DNA from: Acidiphilium sp. C61
Lineage (GTDB): Bacteria > Pseudomonadota > Alphaproteobacteria > Acetobacterales > Acetobacteraceae
DNA: 64,000 nt
Assembly: GCF_902712915.1 (NCBI RefSeq)
Contig: NZ_CACTIA010000005.1
Coordinates: forward strand, 1,116,001-1,180,000
Direction: 5' to 3'
Numbering within the stretch: position 1 is the stretch's first letter; every line of letters begins with the position of its first letter. The notes below the pieces were generated by a model. The model was not told the DNA's origin. It made no database searches and saw nothing but the letters and a program-made list of their open reading frames with translations. The position numbers and the translations under genes are program-made. Of this stretch, positions 55,874 through 63,338 are shown piece by piece.

Positions 55874-56227
55874 CCCAACACGACCCAATTCGCACGGCGG
55901 TCCTTATATCGTGGCACTTTTGCCGACATGGTCACATGAATTGACCCAGAGCATCATCTGATCGGATAAAGATGCTCTATTTATCAACAAGATAGAGCAT
56001 CATCCGATCTTGATGGATCGGAACGTGCTCTAAAAGCCAATCTCATCACGTTTCTGTGAATTTGACCCGGCACACCTACGATTCTCTTGAATTTTCGTGG
56101 CCAACGCCAAACGCGCATGGCTGAGGGGCCAAAATTTCGGAATTCCAGGAAATATTCCATTAATAATTCAGATGGATATTCATAACATACCAGAGCGTTC
56201 GTTTCATTCTTAGATTTCGGAGCGAAG
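55874..56227. other. Intergenic region between DUF707 and chemoreceptor genes
   Basis: About 350 bases with no convincing gene. The middle is a copy of the hairpin element (55948-56032). The last 150 bases are moderately AT-rich and should hold the chemoreceptor promoter. A minus-strand open frame across this region has no recognisable product. Confidence 0.7.
55948..56032. repeat. Dispersed two-hairpin element with shortened left hairpin
   Basis: AGAGCATCATCTGATCGG and ATAAAGATGCTCT form the left end, in which most of the inner arm is deleted compared with 47683. The linker ATTTATCAACAAGATA and the right hairpin (GAGCATCATCCGATC, then GATCGGAACGTGCTC) follow. Length 85 bases. Confidence 0.85.
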
Positions 56228-57952
56228 ATGTTTGTATCGACGAGAACGTCGAAAAATTCGCAGAATTTCGAGACCATGCAGAATTCGTTCATGGTGATCA
56301 GCTTCGCTCCGGATGGCAAAATTCTCTCGGCTAACGAGTTGTTCCTGCAGTCGACCGGCTACAGCCTCGGTGACATTGTGGGGCAGCATCACCGCATGTT
56401 CCTCGAACCTGCAGAACGAGAGAATTCCGATTATGTCCGTTTCTGGCAGGACCTCGCCACGGGCAGACCTAATTCGGGAGAATTCCGCCGGGTTGGCAAA
56501 TCGGGCGCAGCCATCTGGTTGCGGGCGGCCTACAATCCGGTGCGGGACAGGAGCGGCAAGGTTGTTCGCATCGTAAAGGTTGCGCTGGACATCACCGGCC
56601 AGAAGGAAGAAGCGGCGGAAAACGCAAGCGTCCTCGGCGCGATCGACCGATCGCAGGGGATCATCACTTTCGGGCTCGATGGCACGATTCTCGAAGTGAA
56701 CGATAATTTCCTCTCTTACATGGGGTATTCCCGCGACGAGGTGATCGGCCGCAAGCATAGCATGTTCGCCCGGCCCGACTTCGCGGCCAGCACGGAATAC
56801 GCAGCGTTCTGGGCGCATCTGCGCCGCGGCGAGTATCTCTCCTCGGAATTCGAACGCATTGGCAAGGGCGGCCGGCAGGTCTGGCTGCAGGCGACCTATA
56901 ATCCGGTGTTCGACACCCAGGGCAAGGTCGTGAAGGTGGTTAAATTCGCTGTCGATATCACCGAGCGGATGCATAATCTGGCGCGCATCGCTGCGGCGCT
57001 GGAAAGCCTTTCGGCCGGCGACCTGACGGCACGGATCGGCGATGCGCTGATCCCCTCGCTCGACCGGTTGCGGGTGGATTTCAATGCCGCGATCGGCACG
57101 CTCGGCGAGAGTATCGCGGGGGTAAAGACAAGTACCGAAGAGATCAGCCTCGGGGTCGGCGAAATCGCCAAGGCTGCCGAAGATCTGGCGAGACGCACCG
57201 AACAGCAGGCCGCCGCTCTGGAGCAGACCAGCACCGTGCTCGACGGTGTGACCGGCGATATCCGCAAGACCGCCGACAACGCCGCAAAAGCCGCCGTGGC
57301 GGTGGACGCGACCAGCACCGCCGCCCACCGCTCCCACAAGATCGTCAGCGAGGCGGTGGTCGCGATGAACGGTATTGAAACCTCGTCGCGAGAGATCGAC
57401 CAGATCATCGGGCTGATCGACGAAATGGCGTTCCAGACCAATCTCCTGGCGCTGAATGCCGGCGTCGAGGCGGCGCGGGCCGGCGATGCCGGACGGGGGT
57501 TCGCGGTGGTGGCATCCGAGGTGCGCGCCCTCGCCCACCGTTCCGCCGAAGCGGCGAAATCAATCAAGGCACTCATCGCCCGGTCGTCGAAACAGGTCGG
57601 TGACGGTGTGCGGCTGGTGGATGAGACCGGCACCGCGCTCGACATCATTCTGCGCCACGTCGCGGAAATGCACGGGATTGTGGGAGAGATCGCAAAGGCT
57701 GCGGGAAACCAGGCAAGCAATCTCTCCGAGATCAATACCGCGACGGGGCAGATGAACCAGGCGGTGCAGCAGAATGCCGCGATGGTCGAGCAGACCTCGG
57801 CCGCCACCCATTCCCTGCGCGAAGAAATCAGCCGGCTGAACGCCCGCATCGCCGGGTTTCTTACCCCGGAAGCACAGGCACAGGACCAGTTCCAGCCGGC
57901 GATGCAGGCCTACCGGCCGCGGTCCGCGCTGCGGATGGCGCACTCCGCCTAG
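56228..57952 (+). CDS. PAS-PAS methyl-accepting chemotaxis protein
   Basis: A 574-residue chemoreceptor without membrane segments, so probably soluble. Two PAS domains lie at about residues 20-130 and 140-250 (FAPDGKILSANELFLQSTGYS and FGLDGTILEVNDNFLSYMGYS), each with a PAC-like YNPVRDRSGKV or YNPVFDTQGKV. A HAMP-like stretch and the signalling domain with [21 protein letters not shown] follow. PAS receptors of this type sense redox, oxygen or small cytoplasmic ligands. ATG 56228 has a GGAG site. The TAG stop lies in a hairpin-element copy. Confidence 0.92.
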   Translation: MFVSTRTSKNSQNFETMQNSFMVISFAPDGKILSANELFLQSTGYSLGDIVGQHHRMFLEPAERENSDYVRFWQDLATGRPNSGEFRRVGKSGAAIWLRAAYNPVRDRSGKVVRIVKVALDITGQKEEAAENASVLGAIDRSQGIITFGLDGTILEVNDNFLSYMGYSRDEVIGRKHSMFARPDFAASTEYAAFWAHLRRGEYLSSEFERIGKGGRQVWLQATYNPVFDTQGKVVKVVKFAVDITERMHNLARIAAALESLSAGDLTARIGDALIPSLDRLRVDFNAAIGTLGESIAGVKTSTEEISLGVGEIAKAAEDLARRTEQQAAALEQTSTVLDGVTGDIRKTADNAAKAAVAVDATSTAAHRSHKIVSEAVVAMNGIETSSREIDQIIGLIDEMAFQTNLLALNAGVEAARAGDAGRGFAVVASEVRALAHRSAEAAKSIKALIARSSKQVGDGVRLVDETGTALDIILRHVAEMHGIVGEIAKAAGNQASNLSEINTATGQMNQAVQQNAAMVEQTSAATHSLREEISRLNARIAGFLTPEAQAQDQFQPAMQAYRPRSALRMAHSA

Positions 57953-57990
57953 AGCACGGCATCCGATCAGATGATTTCATCTGATCGGCT
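57950..57990. repeat. Partial copy of the dispersed element overlapping a stop codon
   Basis: TAGAGCACGGCATCC is the right-hairpin outer end, followed by CCGATCAGATG (57963-57973) pairing perfectly with CATCTGATCGG (57978-57988), an inner part of the left hairpin. It looks like a hybrid of both halves. Its TAG is the stop of the chemoreceptor gene. Confidence 0.78.
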
Positions 57991-58001
57991 TTGCCAATTT
58001 A

Positions 58002-58034
58002 CCGGGCCTGACCGGTCTGGCCGGTCAGGCCCGG
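58002..58034. terminator. Bidirectional terminator-like hairpin
   Basis: CCGGGCCTGACCGG (58002-58015) pairs perfectly over 14 bases with CCGGTCAGGCCCGG (58021-58034) around a five-base loop, between the convergent chemoreceptor and TonB-dependent receptor genes. It is unrelated to the dispersed element beside it. Confidence 0.75.
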
Positions 58035-58038
58035 ATCA

Positions 58039-60459
58039 TCAGAAATGGACGGCTACGGTGCCGTAGATGCCGAAAGGCGCACCCGGATAGGCATAGACCA
58101 ACGCATTCGACCCTGTCGCGGGGGTCGGGACCGTCGCTCCCGGCGGCGAGAAATAGCCGCCCGCGCCAGCGATCTCATACTGGTTGTAACGGTTGTTGGT
58201 GACGTTAAGCGCGGTGAGGCTGACATCCACAGTCTTGCGGCCAGCATAGGGAAGCCGGACCGGCACTTTCAGCTTCAGGGACATGTTGAGCACCCCATAG
58301 CCCGGCATCTGGACGTTGGAGGGCGCGCCGGTCGTATCGTCGAACATGTACTGGCTGCCTGTGTACTGATACCAGAGCTTTGGCTGCAGGATCATGCCGC
58401 CCACCGGCATGTCGTAATAGGCGCCAACATTGAAGTTTACCGCCGGGACGTAAGGCACATGGCTGCCATTATAGGACGTGCCACCGGTGACATAGCTCTG
58501 GTATTTCGCATTAATCAGCGACAGGTTGCCGAACACGAAGAGATTATAGAGCGGATTGTCATCGACGAAGAGATTTGCACCATCATAGATCGAGGTGCCG
58601 GTGGCGAAAACCGACTGGCCACCGCCGATCGCGTAGCTCAGCGATTGCTTGGCATAGCGGATATGGAAATAGTCGATGCCGGCAAGGAAGTGGTGCAGCA
58701 GGCCGCTATTCTCGATATTGAACTTCAGGCCGGCATCGTAATACTGACCAAGCTCCAGCCCATAGGCGGAGGGATTTATCTTCGCGAACAGGCCGAACGC
58801 GCCGCCAACCGCGGGCGTGCGATAGGCCTCGCTATAGGAGCCGTAGGCGGTCAGCCAGGGCAGCAATTGGGCATTCACCGAGATCGAGGGTTCGACGCCA
58901 TTGCGGCTGGCATGGGAGCCGCAGATGGAGCCGGAGTCAAAGCTGTTGCCGTTGCCGATCTGCAAATGTCCACCGGAAAGGGCGCATTTCGCATAGTAAC
59001 CCTGGTTGGGCAGGATGGTGAAATCCTGTAGCGCGGTATCGCTATAGGCAGTCTGGAAGCTGACGAACCGGATTCCGGGAACGATATGCAACATGCGGAT
59101 CGGATGGATGTCGTCCTGCGCGAAGAGGGCGAAATCGTCCTGGCTGAAATTGCCCGAGCGAAAGAACGGCCCGGCGACAGTGGTGTTGGTACCATAGGCG
59201 GTCGAGTAAAAATTGTTCCGGGTGTTGTAGAGGTCGTGGATGTAGTAGGCGCCGAGCGTAACCTTGTTCAGCGGCAGGCGGGTGGTGAGCCAGATCTTGT
59301 CGCCGATCGCGTTGGTGTGCGGATCGTTGTATTCCATCGCCTCGTTCTGGCCGAAGGAATAGAACAGGTCGTGCAAGCGAGAATGGGTGCGCTTGTAATT
59401 CTGGTAATAGGTCAGGTTGTGCAGCGTGGTGGACGAGTCGAGGCGGATGTTTTCCCGCGCATAGACCATCCAGAACCGGTTCTCATCCTGTTTTTCGTAA
59501 ACGTTGAAGGGTGGAGTGCTATAATACCCCGACGTTTTCTGGCTGTAGGGAACAGTGCCGGTACTGCCGGTGATATAGATGCCGGGATAGGGCGAGGTCG
59601 GGATGATCGGCGCGCGATAGGCGACGCTGCGGGCGAAATACCCGCCGAACTCAAAGGAGCCGGCAGAGAAGCTCTTGATGGTCTTCAGATAGATTGCGTA
59701 GTCGTTGTAGGGGTTCTGAAATCCGTCGGGCGCCTTGCGGAAGCTGTTACCGTTGCCCATGCCGCCGGCAAGAACCGTGGACCAGCCGTGATAGCTGCCC
59801 GTACGCAGGTTGAACTCGATGTTCTTCTGTCCGTAATTTCCATAGGTCGCCGTGATGTCGCCACCCGGCTTCGCAGTCGGCTGGACCGGGGTGAACTCGA
59901 CATTGCCGGCAACATTGGCATACCAGCGATCGGCCGGATTTCCCGGGCCATAGGTGGTGGTTGCGCTGGCAATCAGGCCGTTCTGCGGAATGAAGTTCGA
60001 CTGCCACAGATCGGTCGAGGGATCGACCATCGGCACGCCATCCATGGTGATCATCACCGCGCCATCACCGGTGAAGCCGCCAAAGCCGCCCCAGCCCTGC
60101 TGCACACCGTTCAGGGTGATCGTGTATTTGTCAGCACCGGTATTGCCGTAGCCGGAGACCTGCACGCCAGGTGCGTAGGACAGCATCTGCGCGGCGCCAC
60201 CCACCGGGCCGGCCGCATCGAGGATCTTGCGGTTTAGGACGCGCTGCGTCGTGCCGGACTTGAAAATCTTTTTCTGGCTGGGCGCTTGGGTGGCGCCCGC
60301 GACGAGCCCCGCCGTGCCGCTGGCGCTCACCTCGCCGGCGCTCACCGTCTGCGCGCCGGCCGTAATGGGGAACAGGCAGCTCGTCGACAGGAGCAGCATC
60401 GTCAGCCGACGACACGCGGCCTGCTCGATGCCCCTGGAACCAATATATCTCCGCATCAT
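58039..60459 (-). CDS. TonB-dependent outer-membrane receptor
   Basis: An 806-residue receptor. A signal peptide ends near ITAGAQT. The plug domain at about residues 65-195 contains RKILDAAGPVGGAAQMLSYAPGVQVSGYG, and a beta barrel runs to a C-terminal phenylalanine (YGTVAVHF). It imports an unknown large or scarce ligand using TonB energy. The AAGGGA site precedes ATG 60459. The C-terminal 200 residues are closely similar to the partial receptor at the right edge of the window, so these are paralogues. No siderophore genes are nearby. Confidence 0.88.
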   Translation of the reverse strand: MMRRYIGSRGIEQAACRRLTMLLLSTSCLFPITAGAQTVSAGEVSASGTAGLVAGATQAPSQKKIFKSGTTQRVLNRKILDAAGPVGGAAQMLSYAPGVQVSGYGNTGADKYTITLNGVQQGWGGFGGFTGDGAVMITMDGVPMVDPSTDLWQSNFIPQNGLIASATTTYGPGNPADRWYANVAGNVEFTPVQPTAKPGGDITATYGNYGQKNIEFNLRTGSYHGWSTVLAGGMGNGNSFRKAPDGFQNPYNDYAIYLKTIKSFSAGSFEFGGYFARSVAYRAPIIPTSPYPGIYITGSTGTVPYSQKTSGYYSTPPFNVYEKQDENRFWMVYARENIRLDSSTTLHNLTYYQNYKRTHSRLHDLFYSFGQNEAMEYNDPHTNAIGDKIWLTTRLPLNKVTLGAYYIHDLYNTRNNFYSTAYGTNTTVAGPFFRSGNFSQDDFALFAQDDIHPIRMLHIVPGIRFVSFQTAYSDTALQDFTILPNQGYYAKCALSGGHLQIGNGNSFDSGSICGSHASRNGVEPSISVNAQLLPWLTAYGSYSEAYRTPAVGGAFGLFAKINPSAYGLELGQYYDAGLKFNIENSGLLHHFLAGIDYFHIRYAKQSLSYAIGGGQSVFATGTSIYDGANLFVDDNPLYNLFVFGNLSLINAKYQSYVTGGTSYNGSHVPYVPAVNFNVGAYYDMPVGGMILQPKLWYQYTGSQYMFDDTTGAPSNVQMPGYGVLNMSLKLKVPVRLPYAGRKTVDVSLTALNVTNNRYNQYEIAGAGGYFSPPGATVPTPATGSNALVYAYPGAPFGIYGTVAVHF

Positions 60460-60845
60460 TCACATCCCTTTTCTGGTGCGAGCGCCGACCCGACACGCAC
60501 ACCGAAAGGACCGCGCGGGAGTCGTTGCCTGCCCCCAGGCAAGGCCAGATCGAGCGAACATGAACAACACGTAAGATCGCTTTTCGAAACGATTTCACCG
60601 AAATTTCCCCGAAATTTCAGAAGCTTGTCACGATCCATGGATCGGGATGACACCGAACGCGACCGCGGTCGGACCAGACGGCCGAGGCTGCTTGCGCAAT
60701 CTGGAGTACGGTGGGGAGATCAATCAGCACGGCCAATAGGGAGAAAGTGCGACAGGCCGGGTCGAGCTGTGCCGCCAAAGCCCCTTGCCGGGTCTGCCCT
60801 CAGGCGACCGGCATGGGGGGAGCGCGCAAGTACCGCGGCAACCGC
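60460..60845. other. Intergenic region upstream of the TonB-dependent receptor gene
   Basis: About 386 bases without a convincing gene; the open frames here lack coding character. The receptor promoter must lie here. Near 60598 a pair of direct repeats is seen (separate entry), and GATCCATGGATC at about 60633 is a 12-base palindrome. I looked for a cobalamin riboswitch, because such receptors can be BtuB-like, and did not see its conserved boxes. Confidence 0.6.
60598..60618. promoter_or_regulatory. Direct repeats upstream of the TonB-dependent receptor gene
   Basis: CCGAAATTTC occurs at 60598-60607 and again at 60609-60618, an 11-base period, i.e. about one helical turn. Each contains the palindrome GAAATTTC. 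It lies about 140 bases before the receptor start and could bind a regulator; none is known. Confidence 0.4.
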
Positions 60846-61853
60846 TCAGTCAGCCGCCGCAGCAAGATTTCCGCTCAGCAGATCCAGCCGCACGAGCGTC
60901 TGGTTGAGCAGGATGTAGGCGATTTCGCCAAAGGTCACCGGACCGGTGAAGCTGCCAGTCGTGCGGCCTTCAAGCGAGGCATAGAGGTAGTTCAGGATAC
61001 AGTTGCAAGACAGAGCAGTAGCACCGCCAGCATCATGAAGCGAATTGCAATAGGTGCCATAGGCGGACGGATAATCACCGACGGAAGCAGCCAGGCGATA
61101 AATACGGCCAGCGACAACCGGGGCGTAGAAATCAACCTTGTTCTCGTGCACACCCTGGAACGCAACGTTGATCATCGCGCCATTGTAATTCGCGACGAGC
61201 GGAAGCTCGGTGCCGGCACCGGTCTCGCGCAGCCATTCGGCGAAATTACGCTCGGCACCATCCACGACGCAGGTAGAGGCCGAGAAGCCGGTCGTCGGGA
61301 ATACAAGATCAGGGCCGTCACCCTGGGTGAAAAGGTTCACGATGTCAGCTTCGGCAAAGATGTCCGGCTTCAGCGCGACATGCATCACCACCGCCTTGTC
61401 CTCAAGGGTTTCGCCGGTCATGCCATTGACGACGATCGGCTTCACCTTGCCGAGATCGCCAAGGTCGATCCCCGTGACCCAACCGATCAGCGGCTGGTCG
61501 TACAGGCCGGGCAGGCCGTGCGCGTCAACGGCGAAACGCTGGTGAACAGCCGAGAAGGCCGGGATCAGGAGATACGAAAATCCGTTGCCGAACCGGTCGG
61601 ACAGCAGCGACGGCAATTCGCTCTCGCCCGCGACGGCGCAACGCACGTCCACCGCATTGTCGAGAACAGTGCAGAACACCTTGTCATGATCAAGCCGCCC
61701 ACCCTCAGCCGTCATGAAATAGGGCGTCGAGCCGCCGATCCATTTGCCCCGCGGCAGCGCGGCGAGCGCCTGGGCGCTACCCGCGGCAAGCAGGACGACA
61801 CCGGACGCAATGAGGTCGGACGCCTCCCGCGTGGAGAGAAACATGTTGCGCAT
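60846..61853 (-). CDS. Uncharacterised protein with FIST-like sequence features
   Basis: A 335-residue soluble protein without a signal peptide. I did not recognise it as a named family. The N-terminus MFLSTREASDLIASGVVLLAAGS is followed by LPRGKWIGGSTPYFMTAEGG (around residues 34-53). The C-terminus TGPVTFGEIAYILLNQTLVRL (residues about 302-322, GEIA at 309-312) is close to the end of FIST_C domains, and GGSTPYFM resembles the Gly-rich strand of FIST_N. FIST domains are proposed small-ligand sensors. It follows a 69-residue gene by 22 bases and precedes a TonB receptor. The frame is open to 61928; ATG 61853 is my choice, 61844 is possible. Confidence 0.6.
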   Translation of the reverse strand: MRNMFLSTREASDLIASGVVLLAAGSAQALAALPRGKWIGGSTPYFMTAEGGRLDHDKVFCTVLDNAVDVRCAVAGESELPSLLSDRFGNGFSYLLIPAFSAVHQRFAVDAHGLPGLYDQPLIGWVTGIDLGDLGKVKPIVVNGMTGETLEDKAVVMHVALKPDIFAEADIVNLFTQGDGPDLVFPTTGFSASTCVVDGAERNFAEWLRETGAGTELPLVANYNGAMINVAFQGVHENKVDFYAPVVAGRIYRLAASVGDYPSAYGTYCNSLHDAGGATALSCNCILNYLYASLEGRTTGSFTGPVTFGEIAYILLNQTLVRLDLLSGNLAAAAD

Positions 61854-61875
61854 GGGATATCTTTCGAAAGGAGGA

Positions 61876-62085
61876 TCAGAGTGCGGAAAGGTCGCGGGCG
61901 GCGAAGGCATTCGCGGAAAAGAAGCCATGGAGCTGGCTCACGGCATCATTCATCGCGGAGGGATCGCGGCGGACATCGTCACGCAGGCGGGAAATCAGCA
62001 GCCGTGTGGCCAGCGACGTGACTTTCGGCTCGTCCCCGGTCAGCGCGCGTCGCCAGCGCGGATCCATAATCGAGGGGATGGACAT
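61876..62085 (-). CDS. Small protein of unknown function upstream of the FIST-like gene
   Basis: A 69-residue hydrophilic, helical protein beginning MSIPSIMDPRWRRALTGDE and ending NAFAARDLSAL. It has no signal peptide and no cysteine. An AGGAGG site seven bases before ATG 62085 supports translation, and the spacing of 22 bases to the next gene suggests an operon. I recognise no family. It may be a small partner or regulator of the FIST-like protein. The promoter should lie in the AT-rich gap upstream. Confidence 0.65.
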   Translation of the reverse strand: MSIPSIMDPRWRRALTGDEPKVTSLATRLLISRLRDDVRRDPSAMNDAVSQLHGFFSANAFAARDLSAL

Positions 62086-62279
62086 GGAACAGCCTCCTGT
62101 TGCGGTGCTGTTCCGACTCTAGATCCCAACGATTAACTATGACTGAGCGTTATTCGTAACGAAATATTGTTCGATCACAATTCACCGGCATACGTTGATC
62201 ATGTGCCTTCTGGAACATCCGAAGGGCGCTAAAGATATCCTGAATATTTCAAAACAAGAGGGCGATATCTCAGCTTGCA

Positions 62280-62387
62280 TAGAACACTTTCCGATCCTTT
62301 CGGATCGGATGCAGCGCTCTATCTTGTTGATAAAGAGAGCATCTTTATCCGATCAGATGTTTCCATCCGATCGGATGATGCTCTAAC
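62280..62387. repeat. Full-length copy of the dispersed two-hairpin element, reversed
   Basis: In reverse orientation: AGAACACTTTCCGATCC with GGATCGGATGCAGCGCTCT is the right hairpin, followed by the linker ATCTTGTTGATAAAG and the left hairpin GAGCATCTTTATCCGATC with GATCGGATGATGCTC. About 108 bases. Its terminal CTA at 62383-62385 is, on the minus strand, the TAG stop of tonB. Confidence 0.87.
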
Positions 62388-63105
62388 GACTGCGCAGCCG
62401 GATGAAGATCGTCACCGTGATCGGGTGGTGAGGCATATCCGACGAAAAGGGCGGCAGGTGAGTCGAATGCACGGCTGCAAGGGCAGCGCGATCGATCGGC
62501 GGAGCGCCTGAGGAGCGTATCACGCTGGCCGAGAGCAGATGCCCATCGGGGGCGATGCGCAAGGCGAGCTCGGTGACCCCGGAAAGCTGCATCATCTCCA
62601 CGATCCGCGGCACTTTGAGATCGGCCTGGACGGCAGCATGGACCGCACCGGCATAGGATTCGAGCGCAGTTTCCTGAACGGCAGCAGGCACCGGCTGCGG
62701 CTTGGGAGGCGGCGGGGCGACGGGTTTGGGCACCGTACGCGGCAGCGGCTTCGGTTTCTGATGAACCACGTGATGCGGAACCGGGCGGGGTCGCGGCTTC
62801 GGCAACGGCCGAGGCGGGGGAACCGGCACGGGCGGCTTCGGCAAAGGCGGCGGCGGTGGCGTCTGCGGCTTGGGAGGCGGCGGCAGCGGCTTCGGTGGCG
62901 GCGGAACCGGCTTGGGCGGTGGCGGCAGCGGCTTCGGCTTTGGCGGCGGTGCCAGCATCTTGATCCGTGTGACCTGCGGATGCGGTGCGACCGCGACATG
63001 GCTCGGCGGCATATAGGCAACGAACAGAACCAGCCCGAGTTCAAGGGCCAGCGCCACGATGAGCGCGAGAGGAAAAGAGAAGCGATCTTCAGGCAAGGGG
63101 TTCAT
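62383..63105 (-). CDS. tonB: TonB family energy-transducing protein
   Basis: A 240-residue protein from ATG 63105. A short cytoplasmic N-terminus is followed by one membrane helix (SFPLALIVALALELGLVLFV), then a Pro/Lys-rich periplasmic stretch of about 95 residues of PPPPKPLP type, then a C-terminal TonB domain (VPRIVEMMQLSGVTELALRI, ending TVTIFIRLRSR). It transmits the proton-motive force to TonB-dependent receptors. The frame is open to 63135. exbB and exbD are not in the window. It lies between two paralogous receptor genes. The stop codon comes from the adjacent repeat. Confidence 0.86.
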   Translation of the reverse strand: MNPLPEDRFSFPLALIVALALELGLVLFVAYMPPSHVAVAPHPQVTRIKMLAPPPKPKPLPPPPKPVPPPPKPLPPPPKPQTPPPPPLPKPPVPVPPPRPLPKPRPRPVPHHVVHQKPKPLPRTVPKPVAPPPPKPQPVPAAVQETALESYAGAVHAAVQADLKVPRIVEMMQLSGVTELALRIAPDGHLLSASVIRSSGAPPIDRAALAAVHSTHLPPFSSDMPHHPITVTIFIRLRSR

Positions 63106-63163
63106 GCCATCACCGACGCCGCGAAAAGTGTTCATGAAAACTCATGGTCTGATTGGAAGACAC

Positions 63164-63192
63164 CCGGCCGGATCATCACATCCGGCCGGATC
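63164..63192. repeat. Direct repeat of CCGGCCGGATC upstream of tonB
   Basis: CCGGCCGGATC occurs at 63164-63174 and 63182-63192. Each unit contains most of a palindrome, and similar sequence forms the katG terminator stem at 29023. It lies between tonB and the receptor gene at the right edge and may mark a terminator remnant. Confidence 0.4.
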
Positions 63193-63338
63193 GTCTCCGC
63201 GTGGGCAGAAGGGCGAGATCTGCGATCCTGCCCTTGAGGGCCCGGACGTGTTCCAGAACATCGCCCTGGCCGATGCCCCGCCGCGGCATAGCCGACAGCG
63301 GGGAGGCGGACCGGGATGCGGCAGTGGGATCGCAGGTT

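Noticed and set aside
58002..58034. Hairpin at 58002 as another copy of the dispersed element
   Set aside because: The stem sequence is different (GGCCTGACC type) and lacks GAGCA arms; it is more simply a terminator.
60460..60845. Cobalamin riboswitch upstream of the TonB-dependent receptor gene
   Set aside because: I did not find the conserved B12-box segments in the correct orientation.
62195..62386. Plus-strand 63-residue open frame across the repeat
   Set aside because: It mostly translates the hairpin element and has no ribosome-binding site.
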